Shown here: piece after piece, positions 9,060-17,928 of the stretch
Numbering within the stretch: the first letter of the stretch is position 1
Layout: each line of letters opens with the position of its first letter
Source: CAUZIR01 sp034421295
Lineage (GTDB): Bacteria; Chloroflexota; Dehalococcoidia; Lucifugimonadales; UBA2962
Assembly (NCBI GenBank): GCA_034421295.1
Contig: DAOUKM010000003.1
Span: 186,001-250,000 of the forward strand
Reading direction: 5' to 3'
Length of the DNA stretch: 64,000 nucleotides
Made by a program: the position numbers and the translations under genes
The notes under the pieces: model-generated
Seen by the model: the letters and a program-made list of their open reading frames with translations, nothing else
Told to the model about the DNA's origin: nothing
The model's database searches: none

Positions 9060-10365
9060 CTACTTGACGATGTGGACGTTGACCTTGCTGTCGACGTCCC
9101 AGTCCACCTGCTTGGGTTGCCAGGCATACTCGATGCAGGACACTTCAGCGCCGTTCAGCGTGCGGCTGAACGTGTACTTCCTCATCTCGTCGGAGTAAAT
9201 GGTCAGGCTGTGGTCCTGGTCCCCGTCGTCCGGATCGTCCAGGTAGAGGTCGATAGACCCATCTGCACCCTCAAGGCCGGGACAGGTGATGAGGATGACC
9301 GTGTCCCAGGCGGATACATAGCTCAACTCTCCCACCACGTAGTTGTTCCCGTCGTAGGTGAACGTACCGGTCGAAAGGCTGCCGACCGTGCCGGTTACGT
9401 CCCAGATACTCAGATCGGGGTCGATGTAGCCCCGGGCGTTGCCAGAGTAGTCGCCCACGGTCATCTCGGCCACCCGTGGGGCTTCAGGGTCGGGGGCGTC
9501 CACCGTGATCTGGAAAACGGCCGCCGTGCTCTGCTGCCCGTCCTCGGTGGACTGCGCGGCGCCCTCGGGGACGCGGATCGTCAACTTCCCGTCCAGTATG
9601 TGTCTGACCAGTGCGCTGTACAACAGCCCGGCCGTCTCGACCCTGAAGTCCTCCAGTGTGAACTCGTAGGTAGGTGGGGCTGCCGTACGAGACCACTATG
9701 TAGCCCACTTCGAAGCCGGTAACGTCAAACCGGGTGCCATCGTGTTCTTCGTCCGTGAAGGTGAAGGTCAGCCGGAAGGGTTCTCCCACCCCGCCCTGGG
9801 CATCGGTGGTTATGCTGAGGGCGGTTGCCGGCCTGGGCGCGCCCGGCTGCTCGCCGGACCAGTCGCCCCAGCCGACCTCGTTCATGGACTGCACGCGCAC
9901 CCGGTACTCCGTGCCGTTCGTCAGGCTCGGGATGATGAATCGCCGAGCGGTAGCGGTGGCCTGACGGGAGGCCTCGAGGGACTGCGTGCCCGACTTCCAC
10001 TGCACGCGGTAATCAGTGGCGGGCCTGCCGCCGTCGTCCGGAACGCTCCACGTCACCAGCAGCGACTCGTTGCGTGATCAGACCGTAACGTCTGGAGCGC
10101 CCGGCTCATCCTTGGGATTGGCCGTGACCTCGGCCGCCGCCCCGTCACGGGTGGCGTTGCGCGCCCGCACCTGGAAGGTGTACTCCTGCCCGTTCGTCAG
10201 GCCGGACTCTGTGTGACTGCTCCGGCCGGACCCTCCGAAGAGGATCGTCCAGTCCGGATCCCAGGTGGAGCTGTCGGAGCGCCTCACCCGGTAGGAATAG
10301 TCCAGCACGGGCGCATCCCCTGTGGGCGCGGTGCCCCTGGTCAGCTCGCCCCTAACGACCGCCAT
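9060..10365 (-). pseudogene. Broken fibronectin type III surface protein
   Basis: Three consecutive pieces of one gene. The first (10365-10081) ends one FN3 unit (LDYSYRVRRSDSSTWDPDW, LTNGQEYTFQVRARNA). A TGA at 10080-10078 then interrupts PGAPDVTV-stop-SRNESLLVTW, within the start of the next FN3 unit. The second piece (TDYRVQWKSG, LTNGTEYRVRVQSMNEVGWG) runs into a tandem GTAG duplication at 9666-9673; removing one copy restores TYEFTLEDFRVETAGLLYSA and joins the third piece, which ends at 9060. No signal peptide or start is found at the 5' end. It lies downstream of the M16 lipoprotein on the same strand. Confidence 0.75.
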
Positions 10366-10520
10366 AGCCGGTCTTCGGCAGTCTCGGCACTCACGCGCAA
10401 CTGCCGCTCTACGAGCAGGGCGGGGATGCCATCATCGCGGCCGGTCGGCTCCCGGACTCCGACTAGGCCACGCTGACGGGCATAAACTTGGCCCGGATCT
10501 GCGGCCGGGCGCCGTGCGGG

Positions 10521-13500
10521 CTACTCTTCCCCGGGCAGGAGGACGACGCGCAGGTAGCGGTCGTCCGTCAGGTAGCGGTCGGCCGCGGCCGCTACCTGCT
10601 CAAGGGTCAGGGCATCCAGCCAGTCGTCGAAGGCGACTATGTCGTCGAACGACTCTCCGCGCCGCGCGGTGGTTCGGATCTCTTCGAGCCAGAAATCGTT
10701 CTGCCTCAATTGCTCCTCGCGGTTGGTCCGCAGCAGCTCCTTGGCGGTGTCCAAGTACTTGTGCTCGCCGCCCATCTGAAGCCAGTCAATCTGTTCGAAC
10801 ACCTCGTCGCGGAGCTCTTCGATGCGTTCGGGGTCGCTGCCGAACAGGACGTAGACCTGGTACTCGGGATCTGGAAGCGGCTCGGTGCCGCTGGTGTTAA
10901 CGCCGATGCTGTAGGTGCCGCCGAGCGCCTCGCGCACGCGCTCGCGCAGCCGGATGCCGAGGATCTCGCCCGCCACGTGGATCGTTAGCGCCTCCCGGCG
11001 GCTCCAGTCCATGTCGCCTGCATACAGGAGAATGGTCCTGCTGCGCGGCTCCAGGCCGCTGCGGACCACCTCGTCCACAATTTCATCGGGCGGGTCGAGT
11101 CCGACGTCGCGCCACTCCTCGGCACGCCCGGCGGTCGGCAGAGCGGCCAGGTAGCCGGTGGCCAGTAAGCGCAGGGTGTCCCAGTCGAAGGCGCCGACGA
11201 AGACGAACGTCGCGTCGCCAAGGTCGGCGAAGCGGTCGGAATACACGGCCTCAGCCGCCTCCATGCTCAGCTCCTCCAGCACCTCGACGGAGAGGGGCCG
11301 CCCGCGATGGTGTCTCTGGTTGAGGAGGGTGTTTATGTGGTCGAAGAAGACCGAGTCCGGGTCAGCGGCGCGGAACTCGGCGACGCTGTGCAGCCTCGCC
11401 TCGTACCTCGTGAAGAAGTCCGGATCGAGCCTGTGCTCGGTGGCGTACAGCGTGATGAGCTGGAAAAGGGTCTCTAGGTCCTCGGGTGAGGCGTTGCCGC
11501 TGAATCCCTCGAAGAGCTCTTCGATGTACGGGGCCACCTCGACCCTCTTGCCGGCCAGCAGCTTGTCCAGGGTCACCCTGTCGTGCGGACCGGCGCCGCT
11601 GCCGGCGACGAGCTGCGCGGCGTAGCGCGCCGAGAGGTGGTCTTCGTCAGTGACGAGCGAGTGTCCGCCGGGGCTGAAGGCCCTGAACAGAACCTCGTCA
11701 TCGCGAAAGTTAGTTTGCTTGGCGATCACGGTGATGCCGTTGGACAGCGTCCACTTCACGGCGTCGATGGACTCTATCCGCTCTTCGGACTCGATGGTTC
11801 CCGGCTCCGGCACGTTCGCCAGCAGGGGAACATCGCCGACGTCGTCGGCGTAGGGCTCCACCGCGAGGGCGTGGGCCGTCTGGAGCTGCGCAAGGAGCGC
11901 GGCGGCGAGTTCGTCATCGGTGCCGGCGCCGTCGGTCTCTTCGGGGCGCACCACAAGGAGGGCGAGGTCCTCGGTTTGGGCCCAGGAATCCGCCAGGTCC
12001 GCGAACTCAGCCAGGGAGATCTGTGGCAGCAGTTCCTGGTAGAGCTGCCATTCGGACTCGATACCGGGGACCGGCGACCCATCGAAGAAGTGGTCGGTGT
12101 ATTCGTCTGAGAGGTCTGACGAAGGCGTCTGGTCCCGCTGCCTGTACTGGTTCTCGATTGAGCTGAGCAGGTTGCTTTTTTCGCGCTCCAGTTCGCCGGC
12201 GGTGAAGCCGTGCTGGTGGGCGCGCTGAATCTCCTCGAGCATGGCAGCGAGGCCGGCCTCGACGCCGTCCGTCTCGACCCATGCCGAGAAGGTGATGATG
12301 TCCAGGGTCTCCACGTATGCCGAGCGTCCGGCGCTGGAGGTGATGTAGGGCGGTTCGGTGGACTGGCCGCGCTCGAACAGCCGTGCGTTCAGCATCATGA
12401 ACGCGAGCCTCTCGACGACCGTGCGCCGGAACGCGGCCACGTCGCGCCCCGTTTCCGGGTCGAGCTTGCGGATGAGCACGAACTGGGTGGCGGGCGACTC
12501 GGGGTCTGTGAAGACCTCGATGAGCGGGGTCTCATGGCCGGGGACTTCGACCGGCGGCCTGTCGGTGGGCGGACCGGCGGCGGCGCGCTCCTGGCCGGCC
12601 TCTCCCTCAGGGGGCGGTGCGAAATACTGCCTGATCTTGGCCTCGATCTCTCCAGCGTCGAAGTCGCCCACCGCGACGACGGCCATCAGGTCGGGCCTGT
12701 ACCACCTCTCGTAGTAGGCTCTCAGGCTTTCTGCGGGAGCGTTCTCGATGATCTCGGTAAGACCGATGGGCGCGCGCCTGGCGTAGAGCGAGTCGCCGAA
12801 GAGCAGATCGAGCAGGCTCTGCTGGAGGCGCGAGTCGAAGCCCTGGGAGAGGCGCCACTCCTCCAGGACCACGCCGCGCTCAAGCTCGACCTCCTCCGGG
12901 TCGAAGGCTATCGAGTAGGCCCAGTCGCTGAGAATCTGGAAGGCGGTCTCGATGATTTCGGGGTCATCGGTCGGAACCTCAAGGAAGTACAGGGTGTCGT
13001 CGAATCCTGTGCGGGCGTTCAGGTCGTGGCCTAGCGCACTGCCGATGGACTCGAGGTATTCGATGATCTCCTGCTTGGCGAAGCGCTCGGTGCCGTTGAA
13101 TGCCATGTGCTCGACGAAGTGGGCCAGCCCCTGCTGGTCGTCCGTCTCGTGAACGGAGCCGGCCTTCACCGCAAGGGAGATCTGAGCCCGGCCTTGCGGC
13201 TCCTCATTGCGGCGGATGTAGTAGCTCAGGCCGTTGGAGAGGGTGCCCCGGATCACCTTCGGGTCAAATGCCAGGGGCGCGTCGGGCTGCGGTGCAGGCG
13301 TCGGTGTAGCCGTCGGCACTGGGGTTGCCGTGGGTTGCGGCGTCGCACTAGGCTCCGGCGTTGCCGTGGCGGTCGCGGTGGGAGTTGGCTCCGGTGCGGC
13401 GGTCGCGGTGGGAGTTGGCTCCGGTGCGGCGGCTGCGGTGGGAGTCGGCTGCGGCACGGCGGCTGCGGTGGGTTCCGGCGTGGGTGCGGGCTCTTCCCCC

Positions 13501-13586
13501 TGATCGCAAGACGCGAGCGCGATAAGCGCCACGATGATCAGCATGGTGCAGATGAGGGCGAACCTCGGTCCCAATATGGTCTTCAT
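10521..13586 (-). CDS. M16-family zinc peptidase lipoprotein (PqqL-like, four-domain)
   Basis: A 1021-residue peptidase. Residues 1-27 are a lipoprotein signal (lipobox ALASC, Cys27), followed by a Pro/Thr/Ala-rich tether to about residue 105. The inverted zinc motif HFVEH is at 156-160, with the third ligand Glu expected in the downstream VELERGVVLEEW helix. A second, non-catalytic M16 half follows (TLSNGITVIAKQTNFRDDEV...), ending near VLLPGEE. The length matches the long bacterial M16 peptidases such as PqqL. It is anchored outside the cytoplasmic membrane and probably degrades peptides. Start ATG at 13586. The neighbours are the broken FN3 gene (downstream) and recombinase debris (upstream). 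Confidence 0.92.
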   Translation of the reverse strand: MKTILGPRFALICTMLIIVALIALASCDQGEEPAPTPEPTAAAVPQPTPTAAAAPEPTPTATAAPEPTPTATATATPEPSATPQPTATPVPTATPTPAPQPDAPLAFDPKVIRGTLSNGLSYYIRRNEEPQGRAQISLAVKAGSVHETDDQQGLAHFVEHMAFNGTERFAKQEIIEYLESIGSALGHDLNARTGFDDTLYFLEVPTDDPEIIETAFQILSDWAYSIAFDPEEVELERGVVLEEWRLSQGFDSRLQQSLLDLLFGDSLYARRAPIGLTEIIENAPAESLRAYYERWYRPDLMAVVAVGDFDAGEIEAKIRQYFAPPPEGEAGQERAAAGPPTDRPPVEVPGHETPLIEVFTDPESPATQFVLIRKLDPETGRDVAAFRRTVVERLAFMMLNARLFERGQSTEPPYITSSAGRSAYVETLDIITFSAWVETDGVEAGLAAMLEEIQRAHQHGFTAGELEREKSNLLSSIENQYRQRDQTPSSDLSDEYTDHFFDGSPVPGIESEWQLYQELLPQISLAEFADLADSWAQTEDLALLVVRPEETDGAGTDDELAAALLAQLQTAHALAVEPYADDVGDVPLLANVPEPGTIESEERIESIDAVKWTLSNGITVIAKQTNFRDDEVLFRAFSPGGHSLVTDEDHLSARYAAQLVAGSGAGPHDRVTLDKLLAGKRVEVAPYIEELFEGFSGNASPEDLETLFQLITLYATEHRLDPDFFTRYEARLHSVAEFRAADPDSVFFDHINTLLNQRHHRGRPLSVEVLEELSMEAAEAVYSDRFADLGDATFVFVGAFDWDTLRLLATGYLAALPTAGRAEEWRDVGLDPPDEIVDEVVRSGLEPRSRTILLYAGDMDWSRREALTIHVAGEILGIRLRERVREALGGTYSIGVNTSGTEPLPDPEYQVYVLFGSDPERIEELRDEVFEQIDWLQMGGEHKYLDTAKELLRTNREEQLRQNDFWLEEIRTTARRGESFDDIVAFDDWLDALTLEQVAAAADRYLTDDRYLRVVLLPGEE
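13375..13476 (-). repeat. 30-bp tandem repeats in the M16 tether
   Basis: Three 30-base units starting gcggtgggagttggctccgg lie at 13375-13404, 13405-13434 and 13435-13464 (the third diverged), with a partial fourth. They encode PEPTPTA(T/A)A-type repeats of the lipoprotein linker, so tether length may vary by slippage. Confidence 0.8.
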
Positions 13587-13789
13587 CTAACTCTTTTCTC
13601 GCTATTGGTTGTCGCTAGACTCTTGCCAGCAGCCATTGTATGACCGCCCGGTAGCCTAGGCCGGTCCCCCTTTTCTGGAAGGAGAGCCGGATTGGGCGAA
13701 AGTCGCCCGTCCGGTTCGGTGGAGGATGACGCAGACCAGCTGGAGCAGTTCGGCCACTTGCGAAGCTGCTGAAGTCCCGATCGCGTAGG

Positions 13790-14545
13790 GTTTACAACCC
13801 CCGCAGGGTGGCCAGCTCGTATCTGCTGAGCGGCCTGTTGAAGTGCCGGGAATGCAGTAGGGCCCTGACGGGACAGGCGGCGAAGAGCGGCAAGTTCTCG
13901 TACTACGTTTGCCAGTCGGTGCTCAAGCAGGGACGGGGGACATGCGGCACCCCGCGTCTGAACGCCAGGCGATTCGAGGGGATGATCATCGAACAGGTGC
14001 GGGACAACATCCTCACTGAGAGCAACATGAGGTCGTTGGTGCGGATGGTCGACGAGGAGATGGACGGCGCGGCTGCCGAGCACAGAAAGAAACTCGAGGC
14101 GATCGACCGAGAGCTGGCTGATGTGCGACGCCGTCTGGAACGGCTGTACCAGATGGTGGAGACGACAAATCTGGACGTCGCGGAAATCGCGCCCCGGATC
14201 AAGGATCACAGGGAGCGTCAGGGTCGGTTGGAGGTTGCGGCCGAGGAGGAGCGATACTGACTGTCGGAGCGTCGTGCTGTGCTCGACAACGTGGAGACCA
14301 TCACCAGTTATGCGAGGGACTTGAGTCACTTCCTACGTGAGAGTGAGTTCACGGAGGCAAGACCGTTGATAAGGTCGTTTGTGAAGGAGATCGTGGTTGA
14401 GCCGGGGAAGGCGGCGATCCTCTACACGATGCCGATGCCGAAGGACTCTCCGATAGGGGACAGGGATGCCGAGGAGTTGCCCCTGAGGAGCCCGGTACTA
14501 TCTTCAGTCACCGATGGTGGGCCGGACTGGACGAAATCAAGAACC
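13790..14545 (+). pseudogene. Large serine recombinase, C-terminal half, with nonsense codon
   Basis: The frame begins without a start (YNPRRVASSYLLSGLLKCRE) and covers the zinc ribbon (CRECSRALTG ... YYVCQSVLKQGRGTCG), the coiled coil and the tail (RSFVKEIVVEPGKAAILYTM, then RSPVLSSVTDGG). A TGA at 14258-14260 interrupts it; the homologous position at about 8807 is CGA, so this is a C-to-T nonsense change. The catalytic N-terminal domain is absent. Its tail converges head-on with the intact recombinase on the other strand. Confidence 0.82.
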
Positions 14546-16083
14546 GAGGCCGATTCGGAGGTCACTCCATCGTTTGGCATGGGGATGGTGTACGTAAGAG
14601 TGGCCTCGTCTCCCGCCACCTTGATGCCCTCGACGAAGTTGCGGATCAGGGCTTTGCGCTCCGGGAACGTCCCTTCCTGCAGAAGCGCCCGGAAGTCCGT
14701 CACGTACTCCCTGATCTCGTTGGTGGTTGGAAGGTCCACCCTGCGCTGCTCCAGTTGACTCGCGGCGCCCTCTCTCGCTGCCGTCAGCTGCTCCTCGCGG
14801 TGCCGTAGAGAGAGGATTCGAGGAGACAGGACCTCCAGCGTCAGATCGCTGTTCTCAAGCGCCTCGTAAAGCTTCTCAAGTCTCCTCCTCACGTCCACGA
14901 GCTCGGCGTCTATCGACTCCAGCCTGCCGGCTAGCTCCCCGGCCATGGCGTCGATCTCCTCGGCCACCAGCTGGACGAGCTCCACTATGGTCTCCTCGGT
15001 GAGGATGCGCTCCCTGATCTTGTCGACCACGAAGTCCTCGACCCTGGGGGCGTTCAGGTAGCGGGCGCTGCACGTGCCGGCGCCCTCCCTGAACAGGGTG
15101 CCACATATGTAGTAGGAGAACTGACCGCTCTTGGCCCCCTGGCCGGTGTAGGTCCTTCCGCACACCCCGCACTTGAGAAGCCCGCTCAGCAGGAACCTGC
15201 TGCCCACTCTCGCGGGCTTGCGCACCTTCGGTGCACGGCTGCTCATCGCCCTCTGCACGTCGTCGAACAGCTTCCTGGATACCAGTGCGGGCCACGCTCC
15301 CTCAACTCGCACCGGATCCTGAACCTTCTGTCCCTTGCTGGTTCTGCCCCAGACGGCTGTACCCGTATAGGCTTCGTTTCTGAGCAGGTAATGGAGACCG
15401 TTCCGGTACCAGCGCTTGCCCCTGTTGGTGATGCCCCGTTCGTTCAGTTCCCTGCATATCTCCTTGAGGCCGTTGCCCCGCAGAGAGCTCTCGAAAATCT
15501 CCTTCACGACCGGGGCGGTGGCCGGATCGACCTCCAATGTGGGACGCTCCTTCATCCCATCGCTGACCTTGATTCTCCTGTAACCGAAGGGAGCCTTCGA
15601 GCCTAGAAAGAAACCTCGCGATGCCGCTTCCTTCATTCCTCTCGTCACGTCCTGCGCGAGGTTCTCGCTGTAGAACTCGTCGACGCTCTCGATGATGGCC
15701 TCCATGAGCTTGCCGGTAGGTGAGTCATCTGCGTGCTCGGTGATTGAGACTACCCTGATGCCCTTGCGCCTGAGCATGGACTTGAAGGCGACGGCGTGCT
15801 CGCGCTTGCGGGTGAACCGGCTGAATTTCCAGACTAGGATCACATCGAAGGGAGCATCGGCCTGGCTGCCCTGCTCGATCATCTCCCTGAACTGTGGCCT
15901 GTCGGCAACGCGTCCGCTTTCGGCCTCGTCGACGTACTCGCGTGCGACGGAGTAGCCGTTGGACTTCGCATATTCCTTGAGCGCCCGTATCTGGGCTGAC
16001 ACGGACAGGTCAACGTCCTGCCGGTCGCTGGATACTCGTGCGTAGAGGGCCGCTGGTGTCAGCGGCTGTAGGTGCTTCTTCAA
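14422..16083 (-). CDS. Large serine recombinase, apparently intact
   Basis: About 553 residues. The resolvase domain has the catalytic Ser in ALYARVSSDRQD and the DVILVWKFSRFTR segment; a recombinase domain follows (APFGYRRIKVSDG... GITNRGKRWYRNGLHYLLRN), then a zinc ribbon (CGVCGRTYTG ... YYICGTLFREGAGTCS) and a coiled coil. I choose TTG at 16083 rather than the ATG at 16131: AGGAGG precedes it at 5 nt, and the homologous stub at 16887 has ATG at exactly this place. The last about 35 residues (after FVQSGPPSVTED) are read from the antisense of the neighbouring remnant's tail, so the native C-terminus may have been replaced. It is the likely mobiliser of the local debris. Confidence 0.88.
   Translation of the reverse strand: MKKHLQPLTPAALYARVSSDRQDVDLSVSAQIRALKEYAKSNGYSVAREYVDEAESGRVADRPQFREMIEQGSQADAPFDVILVWKFSRFTRKREHAVAFKSMLRRKGIRVVSITEHADDSPTGKLMEAIIESVDEFYSENLAQDVTRGMKEAASRGFFLGSKAPFGYRRIKVSDGMKERPTLEVDPATAPVVKEIFESSLRGNGLKEICRELNERGITNRGKRWYRNGLHYLLRNEAYTGTAVWGRTSKGQKVQDPVRVEGAWPALVSRKLFDDVQRAMSSRAPKVRKPARVGSRFLLSGLLKCGVCGRTYTGQGAKSGQFSYYICGTLFREGAGTCSARYLNAPRVEDFVVDKIRERILTEETIVELVQLVAEEIDAMAGELAGRLESIDAELVDVRRRLEKLYEALENSDLTLEVLSPRILSLRHREEQLTAAREGAASQLEQRRVDLPTTNEIREYVTDFRALLQEGTFPERKALIRNFVEGIKVAGDEATLTYTIPMPNDGVTSESASVLDFVQSGPPSVTEDSTGLLRGNSSASLSPIGESFGIGIV
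14488..14525 (+). repeat. Recombinase-tail repeat, copy 3
   Basis: Shared end of the plus-strand remnant and, read on the other strand, of the intact recombinase (SGPPSVTEDSTGL). The same sequence occurs at 8884-8921 and, degenerate, at 1495-1531. Confidence 0.7.
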
Positions 16084-16178
16084 GCTGTCCTCCTTGGTCT
16101 CTTGGTCTGGTTCATCCGAAAATAGCCTCATGGTGACCTTTCAGGATCTCCTTGCCGTCATGCGCCCGTAGCGGGTCG

Positions 16179-16787
16179 TCAATCACTCAGTTTGTGCTTG
16201 ACTAGGACCGCGCTGACCACCTTGGAACTTGGCATGAGAATTCTTCGATCATCTGCGTCAAGGACTATGTGCATCAGGGTTATGTCGGTCACGGTCCCGG
16301 AGTTGCCGCTGATGGTCACGCTGTCTCCAACTCCTATGGGCCGAAAGATAACTATGAAAAGTCCAGCAACCAAGTTTCCCATGACGGTTTGGGCGGCAAA
16401 GCCAGCGATCAGACCTGCAAAGCTGCCCATGGTCAGTGCTGCCACGGCGTTGTCGGTTAAAACGGTAACCACGAAGGAAAATATCAGCCCACATCCAACT
16501 AGTCGCACGATGACTCGCAGGGCCCCGGCAGCATCTGATGACATACGCCTATGGGCGACGGCGGACACCCACTTGGCTCCGGACTGCACTGCCGGAAGCC
16601 CCAACAGGAAGACGAAGCCGATAGAGAGGTAGTCCTTATACGGCGCTAGGAAACCGACAGGCCCATCTGTCTCCAATCTGGCAGTGAATGCGAGGAGGGC
16701 AAGAAGGCCGATCGCTGAAACGACTGTCAATACCAGTGGCAAAGCTAGCGAAGTATCGGTAGTGGGCTGACTTGTATGGTCGGACAT
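16179..16787 (-). CDS. Short MscS-like mechanosensitive channel
   Basis: A 202-residue membrane protein. Predicted membrane segments lie at about 14-36, 52-70 and 90-112, followed by the Gly/Ala-rich pore helix (MGSFAGLIAGFAAQTVMGNL) and the MscS beta-domain (PIGVGDSVTISGNSGTVTDI, then DDRRILMPSSKVVSAVLV). It stops just after the beta-domain, so the cytoplasmic alpha/beta vestibule of MscS is missing, as in some short homologues. The ATG is at 16787. It lies between an N-terminal recombinase stub and the intact recombinase, so it may have been carried in by the element. Osmotic-stress release is the family role. Confidence 0.82.
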   Translation of the reverse strand: MSDHTSQPTTDTSLALPLVLTVVSAIGLLALLAFTARLETDGPVGFLAPYKDYLSIGFVFLLGLPAVQSGAKWVSAVAHRRMSSDAAGALRVIVRLVGCGLIFSFVVTVLTDNAVAALTMGSFAGLIAGFAAQTVMGNLVAGLFIVIFRPIGVGDSVTISGNSGTVTDITLMHIVLDADDRRILMPSSKVVSAVLVKHKLSD

Positions 16788-16821
16788 CGTAGGTTTGGTT
16801 TGCCTCCTAAGTGGGTGCGTC

Positions 16822-16887
16822 CTACCCGTCGCTGGACAACTTGGCGTAGGGCGCCGCTGGCGTGAGACGCCGTAGGTGCTTTTTCAT
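16822..16887 (-). pseudogene. Recombinase leader stub
   Basis: From an ATG at 16887 (AAGGAGG upstream) it reads MKKHLRRLTPAAPYAKLSSD, then G and a TAG. The intact recombinase reads LKKHLQPLTPAALYARVSSD then RQD; the Gln codon CAG corresponds to TAG here. Homology ends within about 10 bases after the stop. It is a decayed second copy of the recombinase 5' end. Confidence 0.75.
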
Positions 16888-17035
16888 TTCATCCTCCTTG
16901 ACTCTTTTCGTTGCGCATGGCGAGAGCCAAGCATCTGGGAACGAATGGCTGAGTCCACTCACGCTCTGCCGTGATTGGGGAGGGCTTTGCTCATAGTGAC
17001 CCCTCCTCAAGCATCACGCCTTACACCCGACCGAC

Positions 17036-17713
17036 CTATGACAGGCGAATCCACCTCCTTGATCCAACCGCGCTGGTCAGGGCGTTGCTCACATTCGGCG
17101 GGGCAATCAGGTAAACGCGCGCATCCCTCCGCCGCAGCTCCTGTACGGTGTCGGCGTGGTCTCCATCGGTCGTGATGAGGAATACGACGGTGCGCATAGG
17201 GGACTGCCCCGCGTCGCTCATCGCCTGGTCGTAAATCTCCTCGTCCCAGTCACCATGGTCCTCCCACACTCGCCACCCCTTCTTCTCCAATTGGTTCGTA
17301 GCGAGTTGATGAGTGGGGTCAGAGAACGCTTTGAAGAGCGTTCTGCTGGCCTGAGGTACGCGGCGGCGTACCTCTGTCCTTATAAAGGCGTCCCAATCAT
17401 CAACGTTCCAGTGAGACGGGGCTAGATTCTGCATATCCCAGTAAACAAGAACCGTGTCCCTCACTTGTACAGGCTCTTTCAGGGCCTCTTTGACAAAAAA
17501 TTTTGGCATGATCCCCTCCTCCGCACCTACAGAGTGAATGGCAGCGAGAGACTTGGCGTCCGGGGTCGTCGTGCCCGTCTCCCACCGAGACAGTGAGTTC
17601 TGTGCGATGCCTAGCCGATCAGCCATTTGACCTTGAGAGAGACCCAAACGTTTCCGGAGGGCCACTATGCTCGCCGGACTGAATTTGTAGCGCTGAGGCT
17701 TCGCCGGAACCAC
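17036..17713 (-). CDS. HTH-XRE fused to NYN-type ribonuclease-like domain
   Basis: A 225-residue protein. Residues of about 13-65 are an XRE/Cro HTH (LRKRLGLSQGQMADRLGIAQ, then LSRWETGTTTP). Residues 85-225 resemble an NYN/LabA-like PIN-fold domain: VLVYWDMQN supplies the first Asp, FLITTDGDHADTV the central acidic pair, and LRRRDARVYLIAPPNVSNAL the last strand. NYN proteins are predicted metal-dependent RNases. The HTH suggests autoregulation or promoter binding. The likely start is GTG at 17713. No antitoxin-sized partner is adjacent. The domain call is from motif recognition only. Confidence 0.72.
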   Translation of the reverse strand: MVPAKPQRYKFSPASIVALRKRLGLSQGQMADRLGIAQNSLSRWETGTTTPDAKSLAAIHSVGAEEGIMPKFFVKEALKEPVQVRDTVLVYWDMQNLAPSHWNVDDWDAFIRTEVRRRVPQASRTLFKAFSDPTHQLATNQLEKKGWRVWEDHGDWDEEIYDQAMSDAGQSPMRTVVFLITTDGDHADTVQELRRRDARVYLIAPPNVSNALTSAVGSRRWIRLS

Positions 17714-17928
17714 GGAAACATCTTATGACATATCAGTAGTGTCCTCAACAGAACTGAGGAATCTGGATTCTAATACCGGTGCCGGGTGTGGAGTAGTGGT
17801 GAAACCCAAAGGAGAACGTAACTCGACGACACGCGGTCAGCGATCTTTGTAGACGGAGATTGGGCGGACCGAACCACTGCAACCAGCCCATAGTGTCGGC
17901 AGCCGAACGTTCTGTGCCGATCGCATAG

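Noticed and set aside
11583..13034. Open frames on the plus strand opposite the M16 peptidase
   Set aside because: They are antisense shadows with no ribosome sites or domains.
13375..13476. CRISPR-like array
   Set aside because: The regular 30-base repeats are contiguous, have no spacers and encode a protein linker. No other repeat-spacer pattern was seen in the window.
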